DNA from: Micromonospora okii
Lineage (GTDB): Bacteria; Actinomycetota; Actinomycetes; Mycobacteriales; Micromonosporaceae
Direction: 5' to 3'
DNA length: 64,000 nucleotides
NCBI RefSeq assembly: GCF_020884795.1
Contig: NZ_BBZF01000023.1
Span: forward strand, 177,415-241,414
The notes beneath the pieces are model-generated. The model was not told the origin of the DNA. It did no database searches and was given only the letters and a program-made list of their open reading frames with translations. Position numbers and translations under genes: made by a program. This document shows, piece by piece, positions 8,913 to 17,870 of this stretch. Position 1 is the stretch's first letter. Each line of letters opens with the position of its first letter.

Positions 8913-9389
8913 ATGGTCGCGGTGCGGGACGTGGTGCGGGCCGTGGTGACGGAGGCGGCCCCCCGGGAGCTGCCGCTGGTGGACGGGCTGGCGACGTACG
9001 ACGACGAGACCGTCGTGCGCCTGCTGCGCCGCACCGGGTCCCGGCGCGAGCCGTTGGGCTTTGGCTGGGGTGAGGCCGTCGGGCTCCTCACCCCGGTGGT
9101 GTGGCTGGTGCTCGACCAGGTCGCGCAGCGGCTCGCGGGCAAGGCGGTGGACACCACGACCAGCCGGGCCAGGGGGCTGCTGCGCAGGTTCGCGCGCGGC
9201 AGGCGCGCGCCGGCCGACATCCCCTCCCTGACCGCCGACGAGCTCGCCGCGCTGCGCGCGGAGGTGCTCGACCTGTTCACCCGCCGGGGGCTGGACGCGC
9301 GGGCCGCCGCCGAGCTCACGGACACGGTGGTGCGCAGGCTGGGCCCGCCTGCCGACGAGGGGCCCGGCGGGCCGAACCCGGCGCGGTAG
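8913..9389 (+). CDS. Hypothetical protein coupled to M48 peptidase gene
   Basis: This 158-residue protein starts at ATG 8913 after GAGGGTGG. It has one moderately hydrophobic segment (WGEAVGLLTPVVWLVLDQVA, about residues 50-69), then a basic helical region (SRARGLLRRFARGRR) and a helical C-terminal domain with ADELAALRAEVLDLFTRRGL. I do not recognise the family. Its stop at 9387-9389 is 2 bp before the first GTG of the M48 gene, so the two are translationally coupled and probably work together, for example as a membrane-associated partner of the peptidase (inference). Confidence 0.7.
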   Translation: MVAVRDVVRAVVTEAAPRELPLVDGLATYDDETVVRLLRRTGSRREPLGFGWGEAVGLLTPVVWLVLDQVAQRLAGKAVDTTTSRARGLLRRFARGRRAPADIPSLTADELAALRAEVLDLFTRRGLDARAAAELTDTVVRRLGPPADEGPGGPNPAR

Positions 9390-9391
9390 CC

Positions 9392-12289
9392 GTGGTGGGC
9401 GATCTCGGGGAGCGCGTCGCCGCCGACGGGGCGGCGCGGGTCGACGGGCGGACGCCGGGTGCGGGGACGACGGCGCGGGTCGACGAGCGGACGCTGGGCG
9501 CGGGCACGACGGTGCGGTTCGCACTCCTGGTCGCGCTCCTGGTCGCCAGCAGCAGCCTGATCCTGCTCTACGTCGCGATCGCCCTGTCGGCCTACGACGG
9601 CTTCTCCTGCAACCTGGCGGCCGGAGTCGACCCGGTGACCGACCCGGCGGCGAACGTGATGGCCAGGCGCGCCCTCCAGTGGGAGGCGTACCGGTCGTGC
9701 AGCGAGCGCTACGCGCCGCCGCCGTCGGGATGGTGGCTGCTCGGCTGGTGGGCCCTGCTCGCCCTGTGCACGGCCGCGTTGTTCCGGGTGCTGCCCGCCT
9801 GGAAGGCCCGCCGCAGCCGGGTGGTGCCGCTGGCCGCCGTCGACCCCGACGGCGAGATCGGTCGTACGCTGGCCGACCTGTGCGCGGTCGCCGGCCTCGC
9901 CCGCCCGCCGCGCGCGGTGGTCGACCTCGCCGCGGACTCGGCCGGGGCGGTCGTGTTCGGCCGGACCGGGCGGGCGACGGTGTGCCTGCACATCGGTTTG
10001 GTCACCGAGCGGGCCACCGACCCGGCGCGGTTCCGGGCGGTGCTGCTGCACGAGCTGGCCCACATCGCCAACCGGGACGTGACGGTCACCTACCTCACCG
10101 TGGCCCTGTGGCGGGTCCACGTCGCCGTGGCCGTCCCGCTCTTCCTGCTGTGGTGCGGGTGGAAGTTCCGCACGGCGTCCGAATCGCAGGTGTGGTCCGC
10201 CGAGGCGCCCGTCGTCGCCCGGGGCCTGCTGGTCACCGGCCTGCTCGCGGTGCTGGTCTACCTGGCCCGGTCCGACGTGCTGCGCAGCCGCGAGGTCTAC
10301 GCCGACCTCGCCGCCGTGCGCTGGGGCGCGGACCCGGCGGCGGGCTGGTCCACCGCCCCGGCCCCGGCCGGTGGGCGCGGGCGGCGGATCCGGCACGCGT
10401 TCGCACAACTGTGGCACCCGCACCCCGGGTGGGAGGTGCGGCGCGCGGCCCTGACCGACCCCGCCGTGCTGTTCGGTGTGCGCGCGCTCCCGCTGGTGCT
10501 GACCGGCGCGGCCGCCGCGATCACCCACACCCACATCGCGTACGCCATCACCCAGTACAACCTGCTCACCACGTGGACGCAGCACGCGGCGGCGCTGGTC
10601 CCCGCCGCGCTGGTCGCGGGCGTGGTCGGGACCGCACTGTGGCGCGCGGCGGTGTACGCGGCGCTCACCGGCCAACCGGCGCCCTCCAGCGTCCGGGCGG
10701 GCCTCTGGCTGGGGCTGGGGCTGGCGGGCGGCAGCGCGGTGGCCGGCCAGGGGACGATCAACGAGTGGCTGCCCGCCCGGCCCTGGCTGTTCGCGCTCGT
10801 CGTCGCGGCGGCCGTGGCGTTCACCTGGTGGCTGACGCAGTGCGCCCGCCTGTGGGTGGTGGCGTGGCGGGGCCGGTCGCTGCGCGGGGTGGCCCTGCTG
10901 AACCTGACGGCCGCGGCCCTCGCGTTGTCGCTGTGGTTCTTCTGGTGGCAGAGCGTCGGGGCCGCCTACGCCGCCGGCTGGTCGTTCGACGTCGCCGGGC
11001 TCCGTGACTACCTGATGACCCAGTACACCGGCGGCACGGAACTGGACCATCCGCCGGTGTCGCCGGTCGACCGGGCGTACGTCCTGCTCATGACCGTGGG
11101 GCCCACGTCCCCGCCGCTGGCCCTGCTGGCGCTCGCCGGCCTGTGGGCGGTCCCGCTGCTGGCCTGGCTGCCCCGCCCCGGCGTCGGCCCGCCCCGCTGG
11201 GTGCGTGACGCCGCGCCGGGCGACGGTCCCGCGCCGGGCCCACCGCCGCCGCGCCTGCGCCGGGTGCTCGTGGCCGGGCTGCTCGGCGGGGTCGCGGGGA
11301 GCCTGGCCGCCGTGGCGCACTCGGCCTGGCTGCACGGGCGGGAGCGCCCGTCCGCCACCGCCTTCCTGGTGACCTTCGTGGCCGGCACGATCCTGGCCCT
11401 GGTGATCGCGGCGGCCGTGGCCGGCGCCGCCGCCCGGGTAGCCGTGCCCGCGCACCGGCTTCCCGCCGCCCTGATCGCCGGGGCCGTCGCGACGTTCCTC
11501 GGGTCCGCGACCGTGGTGGCGCTGCGCGTCCTGGACGGCTGCGTGCCCGCGCTGGCCCTCGACGCCGGCTCCTGCTCGTGGGAGCTGGCCGGGCCGCTGC
11601 GGATGTTCCCGTCGGTCATCGTGCCGGCGCTGCCGGTCACGGTGCTCGTCGCGGGCGCGGCGGTCGCCCTGCCGCGTCCGCGCGGCGCGCCGCCGCCCGG
11701 CCGCCCCCGGTCGATGGCGTGGGGCCGGTCCTGCGCGCTCCTCCTCGTCACGGCCGGGCTCGCGGTGGCCACGGTGCACGCCGCGCAGCGGATGCCGCAC
11801 GCCGGGCGACTGCCCGCCGAGGAGGAGACGCAGCGCATCGCCCGACAGGGCGGATACGCGCTGGTCGCCGCGCCGGTGTCGGCCCGGTCGAGGGCGTTGC
11901 AGGCGCAGGCGTGGCTCGACGTCGGCGGCGACGATCTCCTGGACCGGTTCTGGCGTGGCCGCCGCGACCTCTTCGCCGCCGTCACCACCGGGGTCCAGGC
12001 GGGCCGGAGCATCGACAGGCTGGACGACGTCCGCCCGCTGTGCGCCGAGATCAGCGAGTTCGCGCGCGCCGCCGTGCGCTTCTTCCGGGTCCCCGACCCG
12101 GAGACCCACCCGGTGTGGCAGAGGTTCGTGGCGCTCGCTCGGCAGGGGAGCCAGGAATGCCAGCAGGCCCTCGACGCCGACCAGGCCGAGCAGTTCAACA
12201 CCGCGATGCGCAAGCTCGCGACCGCCCAGGAGACCGGCCACGCCGTCGACGACCGCCTCGACGCTCTGCTCCGCCGGGGTGGCCTCTGA
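9392..12289 (+). CDS. Large multi-pass membrane protein with M48-type zinc metalloprotease domain
   Basis: The start is GTG 9392 (or GTG 9395), directly after the stop of the preceding gene; the open frame extends upstream but overlaps that gene. The product is about 965 residues. A first membrane segment lies at RFALLVALLVASSSLILLYV. The M48 core has HELAH (220-224) as zinc site and REVYADLAAVRW about 80 residues later as the third-ligand segment. At least ten further hydrophobic segments follow, far more than in HtpX or Ste24. The C-terminal 150 residues are soluble and helical. The role is unknown; membrane-protein quality control or peptide processing is possible. A 13-residue tandem duplication sits in the N-terminal tail. 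Confidence 0.85.
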   Translation: MVGDLGERVAADGAARVDGRTPGAGTTARVDERTLGAGTTVRFALLVALLVASSSLILLYVAIALSAYDGFSCNLAAGVDPVTDPAANVMARRALQWEAYRSCSERYAPPPSGWWLLGWWALLALCTAALFRVLPAWKARRSRVVPLAAVDPDGEIGRTLADLCAVAGLARPPRAVVDLAADSAGAVVFGRTGRATVCLHIGLVTERATDPARFRAVLLHELAHIANRDVTVTYLTVALWRVHVAVAVPLFLLWCGWKFRTASESQVWSAEAPVVARGLLVTGLLAVLVYLARSDVLRSREVYADLAAVRWGADPAAGWSTAPAPAGGRGRRIRHAFAQLWHPHPGWEVRRAALTDPAVLFGVRALPLVLTGAAAAITHTHIAYAITQYNLLTTWTQHAAALVPAALVAGVVGTALWRAAVYAALTGQPAPSSVRAGLWLGLGLAGGSAVAGQGTINEWLPARPWLFALVVAAAVAFTWWLTQCARLWVVAWRGRSLRGVALLNLTAAALALSLWFFWWQSVGAAYAAGWSFDVAGLRDYLMTQYTGGTELDHPPVSPVDRAYVLLMTVGPTSPPLALLALAGLWAVPLLAWLPRPGVGPPRWVRDAAPGDGPAPGPPPPRLRRVLVAGLLGGVAGSLAAVAHSAWLHGRERPSATAFLVTFVAGTILALVIAAAVAGAAARVAVPAHRLPAALIAGAVATFLGSATVVALRVLDGCVPALALDAGSCSWELAGPLRMFPSVIVPALPVTVLVAGAAVALPRPRGAPPPGRPRSMAWGRSCALLLVTAGLAVATVHAAQRMPHAGRLPAEEETQRIARQGGYALVAAPVSARSRALQAQAWLDVGGDDLLDRFWRGRRDLFAAVTTGVQAGRSIDRLDDVRPLCAEISEFARAAVRFFRVPDPETHPVWQRFVALARQGSQECQQALDADQAEQFNTAMRKLATAQETGHAVDDRLDALLRRGGL
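9434..9511 (+). repeat. 39-bp tandem duplication within the M48 gene
   Basis: Two imperfect 39-bp units starting GCGCGGGTCGACG lie head to tail at 9434-9472 and 9473-9511. They duplicate 13 residues (ARVDGRTPGAGTT and ARVDERTLGAGTT) in the cytoplasmic N-terminal tail and keep the frame. Confidence 0.85.
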
Positions 12290-12290
12290 C

Positions 12291-12344
12291 GCAAGGAAGG
12301 GCCCCTTCTTAACAGACGTCTGTTGAGAAGGGGCCCTTCCTTGC
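12291..12344. terminator. Bidirectional hairpin from palindromic repeat copy 3
   Basis: Two 27-nt arms, GCAAGGAAGGGCCCCTTCTT then AACAGAC and their near-perfect complement, form a long hairpin between the convergent M48 and PIG-L genes. This is the most symmetrical member of the intergenic repeat family, and here it clearly sits where a shared terminator is needed. Confidence 0.85.
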
Positions 12345-12349
12345 ACGCG

Positions 12350-15040
12350 TCAGCGCAGGGGGAGGCTGCTGGCCAGGGCCGAGCCGTTCGACTCGAACGC
12401 GGCGAGCAGGTCGGTGGGCTTGCCCGAGGTGGCCGGAACCACGACGGTCACCGACTGGTTGGCCTTCAGCTCGACCTTCCGCTCGCCGAGGGCGGCGTTG
12501 CCGTCCCAGGCGTACAGGTAGGCCGTGCCGGCCCGGTCGGCGCGCAGGGTCACCCGCACCCCGTCGGCCACCCGGCGCTGGTCGGTCAGGCGCAGCGCCT
12601 TCTCCGGCAGCCGGGACACGGCGGCCGGGGCCACCCCGTCGACCGCCGACTGGGCGATCGTCTGCGGGCTGTGCACGCTACGGGCGGCGGTGTCCGGGAA
12701 CACCGGGGCGCTGGGCTGCTGCGGCGCCGGGGTGTAGCCGGGCAGGGTCGCCAGGCCGTAGCGGTACGGGTCGGCCCGGACGCCGGTGAAGGTGGACCAG
12801 CCCAGCCGGGACTGGGAGGTGAGGTCCTGGGTGTCCGAGTCGTAGACCAGGATGTTGAGGCCCATGTGGGCCGGGTCCACCGCGTCGGGCAGCACCGAGA
12901 ACGGGATGCTCGCCTCGATGGTGTAGCCCGTGTACGGGCTGGTGACCTTGCTGACCACGGTCATCCCCGGCGCGGTGGTGTCGCCCGGGCCCTGCCGGTT
13001 GTCGGCGTCGCGCTGCCAGCACGGCGGGTTGCCGTTGGCCGGGTCGTCGGTCACCGGGAAGATGCCGGCCTTGAAGACCGTGGAGGTGTTCGCCGAGTTC
13101 CCCTTCGGGTCGACGATGATTTCCACGCTGTCGGTGCGGCGCTGCCGCTTGCAGTCCTGCGGCACCACCTTCGTGCCGAGCACGTCGTCGGTGACCTGCA
13201 CGAACACCTTCAGCGCGTCCTTGGTCCAGGCGACGCGGCCCTTCGCCGAGGCGTCCTGCGGCGTGGTGGCCTCGCCCTCCCAGATGCGGGAGAGGTCCAG
13301 CTCCGGGCCGGGGTACTCGCCGGGGGAGGCCACGCCGTCGACGGCGTTCTGCTGGCCGGCCCGCGGCACCTCGGTCGTCGGCACGATCTCCAGGGCGCCG
13401 GTCTCGACGGTGCTGCCGGCGGCGCTGGTGGTGGTGATGGTGATGCCGTAGTCGCCGCCCGTGCCGCCCTCGTTGGCGGTCGGCAGGGTGGCGTCGGTGT
13501 TGGTCACGGTGAAGGTGACCGCCCCGGTCGCGCCGGGGGCCAGGTTGGTGTAGCTCTTCGTGGCGGCGTCGGCGGTGAACCCGGCGGGCAGGCCGAGGGC
13601 GACGGTGCCGCTCTGGGCGGTCTCGCTGTGGTTGCGCAGGTCGACCCGGACCGACCGGCTCTTGCCGGAGCCGATGGGGAGCACCGGCTTGATCAGCGTG
13701 TCGAGCTGCGGGTACGCGCTGTCGCCGGCCCACTGCCGGAACACCCCGACCTCCTCCAGCGGCTCCAGGGTGCCGCGCACGTCGGCGACGACGCGCACGG
13801 CCCGGTCGGTGCGGCCGGTCCCCCGGTTGGTGCTCAGGGTCGCGCCGACGAGCTGCTGGCGGTTGGTGGCGGCGTCGGCCGGAACGGTCACGGTGAAGGT
13901 CACCGCACGCTCCTTGCCGGCGGGTACGGCGCCCTTCAGCGCGCCGGGGCCGGTGACCTTCCAGCCCTGCGGCAGCCGCAGGTCCACCTTCGGCTGCGCC
14001 AGTGCCCGGTCCCGGGGCGCTCGCACATGCGCGGTGACCTCGACGGTCTCGCCGGGGGCGACGTCGAAGCGGTCGGTGGTGAGGTACAGCTCGGTGCCCG
14101 CGGGCAGGCCGCCGGCCTGGGCGGGCAGCACGGAACCGCGAAGGATCGCCTCGGGGGAGGTGTCCGCCGGGTCGTACGGGACGCGGCTCTCGACCAGGGT
14201 GTAGAAGTCGCAGCGCATCTTGGCCGGGTCGGTGGGGGCGGCGGCGGTGCCCGCCCAGCCCTGGGTGACGTAGTCCCGGCGGGCGTCGACCTCGATCTCG
14301 GCCCAGGTCTTGCCGGTCTTGCTCGGGGTGCCCTCCCAGACGCCGAAGACCTGGTCGGTCGGGACGGTGGGGACGAAGCTGGTGGCGCACTGCGGCCCGG
14401 TGGCCGAGGTGCCGGTGCCCCCGGTGCGCAGGAACTTCGCCGCCCGGAACGGCTGCAGCCCCTCCTCGCGGATCTGCTCGGGGAAGGCGGCCGGGTCGGC
14501 GGCGGCGTGGAACGCCTCGGCGGCGAACCGGGCGGCCTGCTGGTGGTTGCCGTGGTTGCCCGGGGTCGGCGACGGGTTCATCGTCATGATGATCTCGGGC
14601 CGGGTCTGCCGGATCACCCGGACGATCTTCGCCAGGGTGTCGTCGTGCCCCCAGATCTGCTCGGACAGCGGGGCGGAGGCGGTGTACCAGAAGTCGACCC
14701 GGTCGAGGTTGTAGAGGTTCTCCACCCCGGCCCTGCCGATGGCGGTGCGCTCCTCGCGCTCGCGGATGATGCCGAGCGGCGGGCCCTCCTCGAGGCCGAC
14801 GGCGTTGCCGCCGCCCTCGCCCCGGGTGATGGTGAGGACGCCGGCCTTGGCGCCGTACCGCTCCTTCCACTGGCCCATCGTGGCGAGGCTGCCGGCCTCG
14901 TCGTCGGGGTGGGCGCTGACGAAGAGCACGTCGAGGTCGACGGCGTCGGAGCGGTCGGCGGGCGCGGCGACGGCTGCGGCGGGCACCCCGGACAGGGCCA
15001 GGGCGAGCGCCGTGGGTAGCAGGAACGCCTTGATTCGCAT
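12350..15040 (-). CDS. Secreted PIG-L family deacetylase with NEW3-like and CBM9-like domains
   Basis: The start ATG 15040 is supported by AAAGGA upstream and by a classical signal peptide (AFLLPTALALALSGVPAAAV); an open extension upstream lacks support. The 896-residue product begins with a PIG-L/LmbE deacetylase domain: HPDDE at 44-48 binds the metal, and NHGNHQQAARFA is the later His motif. Such enzymes remove acetyl or acyl groups from GlcNAc-type substrates. A beta-rich middle resembling NEW3/alpha-galactosidase-associated domains follows (about 370-580), then a C-terminal part resembling the family 9 carbohydrate-binding fold (VDGVASPGEYPGPELDLSRI, with DSVEIIVDPKGN further on). The protein probably deacetylates an extracellular glycan or glycoconjugate. 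It is divergent from the ROK repressor, which may control it. Confidence 0.85.
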   Translation of the reverse strand: MRIKAFLLPTALALALSGVPAAAVAAPADRSDAVDLDVLFVSAHPDDEAGSLATMGQWKERYGAKAGVLTITRGEGGGNAVGLEEGPPLGIIREREERTAIGRAGVENLYNLDRVDFWYTASAPLSEQIWGHDDTLAKIVRVIRQTRPEIIMTMNPSPTPGNHGNHQQAARFAAEAFHAAADPAAFPEQIREEGLQPFRAAKFLRTGGTGTSATGPQCATSFVPTVPTDQVFGVWEGTPSKTGKTWAEIEVDARRDYVTQGWAGTAAAPTDPAKMRCDFYTLVESRVPYDPADTSPEAILRGSVLPAQAGGLPAGTELYLTTDRFDVAPGETVEVTAHVRAPRDRALAQPKVDLRLPQGWKVTGPGALKGAVPAGKERAVTFTVTVPADAATNRQQLVGATLSTNRGTGRTDRAVRVVADVRGTLEPLEEVGVFRQWAGDSAYPQLDTLIKPVLPIGSGKSRSVRVDLRNHSETAQSGTVALGLPAGFTADAATKSYTNLAPGATGAVTFTVTNTDATLPTANEGGTGGDYGITITTTSAAGSTVETGALEIVPTTEVPRAGQQNAVDGVASPGEYPGPELDLSRIWEGEATTPQDASAKGRVAWTKDALKVFVQVTDDVLGTKVVPQDCKRQRRTDSVEIIVDPKGNSANTSTVFKAGIFPVTDDPANGNPPCWQRDADNRQGPGDTTAPGMTVVSKVTSPYTGYTIEASIPFSVLPDAVDPAHMGLNILVYDSDTQDLTSQSRLGWSTFTGVRADPYRYGLATLPGYTPAPQQPSAPVFPDTAARSVHSPQTIAQSAVDGVAPAAVSRLPEKALRLTDQRRVADGVRVTLRADRAGTAYLYAWDGNAALGERKVELKANQSVTVVVPATSGKPTDLLAAFESNGSALASSLPLR

Positions 15041-15225
15041 GTAGATCCTTTCGGAACCACGGGGCCCGGGCAGCGACGACCGTCGTCGGACGCGGCGCGT
15101 CGACGCGGGTGTCGTGTTCGGACGGCGAGAGGTGGGGACGGGGCGATGGGCGCCGATGGGCGTCGCGTCACCGGGGTACGCAGCGGCACGGGGTTCCGTA
15201 CACACTGGAAGGCCTTCGCCCGGTG

Positions 15226-15255
15226 ACGCTAGGGACCGGCGAGGCGGCCAGTCAA
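15226..15255 (-). promoter_or_regulatory. Candidate promoter of the PIG-L deacetylase gene
   Basis: On the minus strand, TTGACT (15250-15255) and TAGCGT (15226-15231) are separated by 18 bp, close to a vegetative actinomycete promoter. This gives a leader of about 180 nt. It lies about 20 bp from the palindromic operator candidate at 15274. Confidence 0.45.
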
Positions 15256-15273
15256 TGGTTTGCAAAGTCTTTC

Positions 15274-15290
15274 TTTCTTTGCGAAAGAAA
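15274..15290. promoter_or_regulatory. Palindromic operator candidate in the divergent ROK/PIG-L region
   Basis: TTTCTTTGCGAAAGAAA is a 17-bp palindrome with 7-bp AT-rich arms in an otherwise GC-rich region, and a related TTTGCAAAG half lies just beside it. Its position between the divergent deacetylase gene and ROK regulator gene makes it a likely binding site for that regulator. The rest of the 414-bp gap (15041-15454) holds no gene I can support. Confidence 0.5.
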
Positions 15291-15454
15291 TTAACTCCCG
15301 CCGGCGCGCCCCTTGCGGTGCCGGCGGGCCGCCTTGCGCAAGGGTGCCGCAGCGCTGCGGATGGGGGCGTTCTTCCTGGTCAGTTGGGTGTTCCCAGAAA
15401 TCCGAGACGATTTCGTTACTTGACTCAATAGTTCGTTCGCCGTAGGAAGGAAGT

Positions 15455-16618
15455 GTGACTGACGTGGTGACGCCACCAACGAGCCCGGTGAGCCGGGAGC
15501 GGTCGAAGGAGATCAAGCGGTTGTCCGTGATCTCCACCGCCCGCCAGGTGCGGGTGCTCTCCCGCGCCGAGCTCACCGAGCTCACCGGCCTGAGTCCCGC
15601 CACGCTCACCCCGCTCGTGCGCGAGCTGATCGCCGAGGGCTACCTGATCGAACGGGGGCCGGGGGCGTCGCGCGCCGGCCGCCCCCGGGCGATGCTGGAG
15701 TTCAACCCGCGCGCCGAGCTGGTCGCCGCCGTCGCGCTGGAGCCCTCCCGGATCAGCTGCGAGATCGCCGACAGCGACGGCACGGTGGTCGCCCACCGCA
15801 CCGTCCGGCTCGCCGGGGACATCATCGACACCATCTGCCGCTCGGTGCCCGAGCTGGCCGGCGACGGCCTGCCGGCGCTGCGCGGGGTGGCCATCGCCGC
15901 CCCCGGCGTCTCCTCCGGCGGCGCGGTCCGGCTGGCCCCCTCGGTCGGCCTGGTCGAGGGCCGGCCGATAGGGGAGGCCCTGCAGCGGTGTCTCGGCGTG
16001 CCGGTGGTGATCGACAACGACGTCAACCTGATGGCGGCGGGGGAGCACGCGGTCGGCGCCGGCAGCGACGTCGCCGACCTGCTGCTGCTGCACGTCGCCG
16101 ACGGCATCGGCGCCGGACTCGTGCTCGACGGCCAGGTGCGCCGGGGCTCGGGCGGCGCCGCCGGCGAGGTCGGCTTCCTGCCGCTCGACCCGGCCGACCG
16201 GGGCCACGACGGGGTCGGCCCGTTCGAGGCGCGCTGGTCGGAGAACGCCATCGCCGAGCGGGTCGTGGCCCTGGCCCCCGGGCGGCGGCCCGACGCGCCG
16301 GTGACCGCCCTGGTCGAGCTGGCCCGCGCCGACGAGCGGGCCGCCGCGTACCTCGGCGAGGTCCTGGCCGCCTGGTCCCGGCTGATCGTCTCCTGCGTCT
16401 GCGTCGCCGACCCGGGCCGGGTCCTGCTCAGCGGGGCCGCCGCGCAGCTCGACGACGCGGCCGTCGCCCGGCTCCAGACCCTGGTCGCCGCCGCCGCGCC
16501 GAGCGCCACCGAGGTACGCCGGGCGGTGCTCGGCGACCGGGCCGTGCTGCACGGCGCGGTCAGCTACGCGCTCTCGGCCGCCGCCGCCGGCCTGCCCACC
16601 CTGCTGCCCAGCCCCTGA
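15455..16618 (+). CDS. ROK family transcriptional regulator (NagC/XylR type)
   Basis: This 387-residue protein starts at GTG 15455 after AGGAAGG. Residues about 20-80 form a winged helix-turn-helix (LSRAELTELTGLSPATLTPL, then RELIAEGYLIERG). A ROK sugar-kinase-like domain follows, with the VVIDNDVNLMAAGE motif that binds sugar in relatives. The usual zinc cluster CxCGxxGC is replaced by GSGGAAGEVG, so the ROK zinc site is missing. Proteins of this class repress sugar uptake and catabolic operons and release DNA on binding a sugar or sugar phosphate. The gene is followed 42 bp later by the substrate-binding-protein gene, so it is likely the local regulator of the transport operon. Confidence 0.88.
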   Translation: MTDVVTPPTSPVSRERSKEIKRLSVISTARQVRVLSRAELTELTGLSPATLTPLVRELIAEGYLIERGPGASRAGRPRAMLEFNPRAELVAAVALEPSRISCEIADSDGTVVAHRTVRLAGDIIDTICRSVPELAGDGLPALRGVAIAAPGVSSGGAVRLAPSVGLVEGRPIGEALQRCLGVPVVIDNDVNLMAAGEHAVGAGSDVADLLLLHVADGIGAGLVLDGQVRRGSGGAAGEVGFLPLDPADRGHDGVGPFEARWSENAIAERVVALAPGRRPDAPVTALVELARADERAAAYLGEVLAAWSRLIVSCVCVADPGRVLLSGAAAQLDDAAVARLQTLVAAAAPSATEVRRAVLGDRAVLHGAVSYALSAAAAGLPTLLPSP

Positions 16619-16660
16619 CCCCGCAAGTTACCCCACCGCAATCCCCTCGGAGGTTTTCCA

Positions 16661-17709
16661 TGAGACGTCGCCTTCTCCTCGCCGGTGCGCTCGCCACCGT
16701 CCTCGCCGCGGGCACCGCCTGCGGCGGTGGCGGCGACGACGACAAGGCCGGCGGCGCGAGCGCCGAGAAGCTGACCATCTACACGGCCCGCGACAAGAAG
16801 GTCTCGACCTTCGTGGTGGACGAGTTCACCAAGAAGTACCCGGAGTACAAGGGCAAGGTCGAGATCCTCAACCTGGGCGCGCAGGAGATCCTGGAGCGGG
16901 TCCGGGCGGAGAAGGCCAACCCGCAGGCCGACGTCTGGTGGGGCGGCACCCAGCAGGGGCTCTCCGCCGGCGCGTCCGAGGACCTGCTGACCGGCTGGCA
17001 GCCGGCCTTCGCCAGCAAGATGGACGCCAAGTACAAGGACGCCGAGGGCCGCTGGTTCGGGGAGATCCTGCTCCCCGAGGTCATCATGTACAACAACAAG
17101 GCGCTCACCCCGGAGCAGGCCCCGAAGGACTGGGACGACCTGCTGAAGCCGGAGTGGAAGGACAAGATCGTCATTCGGGACGTCGCGGCGTCCGGCACCA
17201 TGCGGTCGATCTACGCCGCGATGATCATGCGGCAGTCCCCGGACGGCAGCAACCCCCAGCCCGGGTACGACTGGCTGAAGAAGCTCGACGCCAACACCGG
17301 CTCGTACGCGGCCAACCCGGCCGACCTGTACCTGAAGCTCTCCCGGCAGCAGGGCGTGCTCAGCGCCTGGAACCTCCAGGACGTGCTGCTCCAGGCCAAC
17401 CAGGCGAACATGCCCTTCGGGTACGTGATGCCGGCCTCCGGCGCTCCCGTGCTGGTCGACGGCATCGCCGCGGTCAAGGGCGGCAACACCACCGGCGCGC
17501 AGAAGTTCATGGAGTTCCTCTTCGACGACTCGCTGCGCGGCACCCTGGCCAAGGACTACTTCCAGATCCCGGCCGTGGACATCGCCGACAAGCCGGAGTG
17601 GCTGGCCCAGCTCAACCTCAAGCCGCTGGACGTCAACTGGGACGTGATCGGCAAGAACGAGACCGAGTGGATCAACCACTGGAACGGCCAGATCAAGAAC
17701 AAGGGCTGA
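16661..17709 (+). CDS. ABC transporter substrate-binding lipoprotein (Fe3+/AfuA-like family)
   Basis: The start ATG 16661 follows GGAGG. The 349-residue product has a lipoprotein signal peptide (LLLAGALATVLAAGTAC), then a mature protein beginning LTIYTARDKKVSTFVVDEF. That opening, plus ADVWWGG and LPEVIMYNNKAL, is typical of the AfuA/FbpA/ThiB-like solute-binding family. Members carry ferric ion, thiamine, phosphonates, sugar phosphates or spermidine-type ligands. Paired conserved tyrosines of the ferric site are not evident, so an organic ligand or a metal chelate is more likely than free Fe3+ (inference). It is the first gene of the transport operon. Confidence 0.9.
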
Positions 17710-17716
17710 CGCGGCG

Positions 17717-17750
17717 GACGCCGGGGACGGGTTCTTCCGTCCCCGGCGTC
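17717..17750 (+). terminator. Strong hairpin between binding-protein and ATPase genes
   Basis: GACGCCGGGGACGG (17717-17730), a 6-nt loop GTTCTT, and the exact complement to 17750 form a 14-bp stem without a clear U-tract. It starts 8 nt after the binding-protein stop. Such hairpins commonly cause partial termination or protect the upstream mRNA, giving more binding protein than transporter. Confidence 0.7.
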
Positions 17751-17782
17751 ACCGCTCGCCGGCAGGGTCGCGCCCGGCCGGT

Positions 17783-17833
17783 GTGAGAGGGGCGCCCTTC
17801 TCTACCGGAGGCGTCAAGAAGGTGCCCTTCCTT
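17783..17833. repeat. Intergenic palindromic repeat, copy 4 (reverse orientation)
   Basis: The copy reads GTGAGAGGGGCGCCCTTCTC, a centre ending in CGTCAAGA, and AGGTGCCCTTCCTTCA. It is a diverged member of the family lying inside the transport operon, between the 17717 hairpin and the ATPase gene. Confidence 0.75.
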
Positions 17834-17870
17834 CAGCCGGCCCCCACGTAGCGCAAGAGGAGAGGACATC

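Noticed and set aside
8828..12346. Minus-strand open frame of 1172 codons opposite the M48 peptidase
   Set aside because: Composition is Gly/Arg/Pro/His-rich without domains, and it mirrors a well supported plus-strand gene. Long antisense frames are expected at this GC content.
12323..15019. Plus-strand open frame of 898 codons opposite the PIG-L gene
   Set aside because: Gly/Val/Arg-rich antisense shadow; the minus strand has a signal peptide and HPDDE motif.
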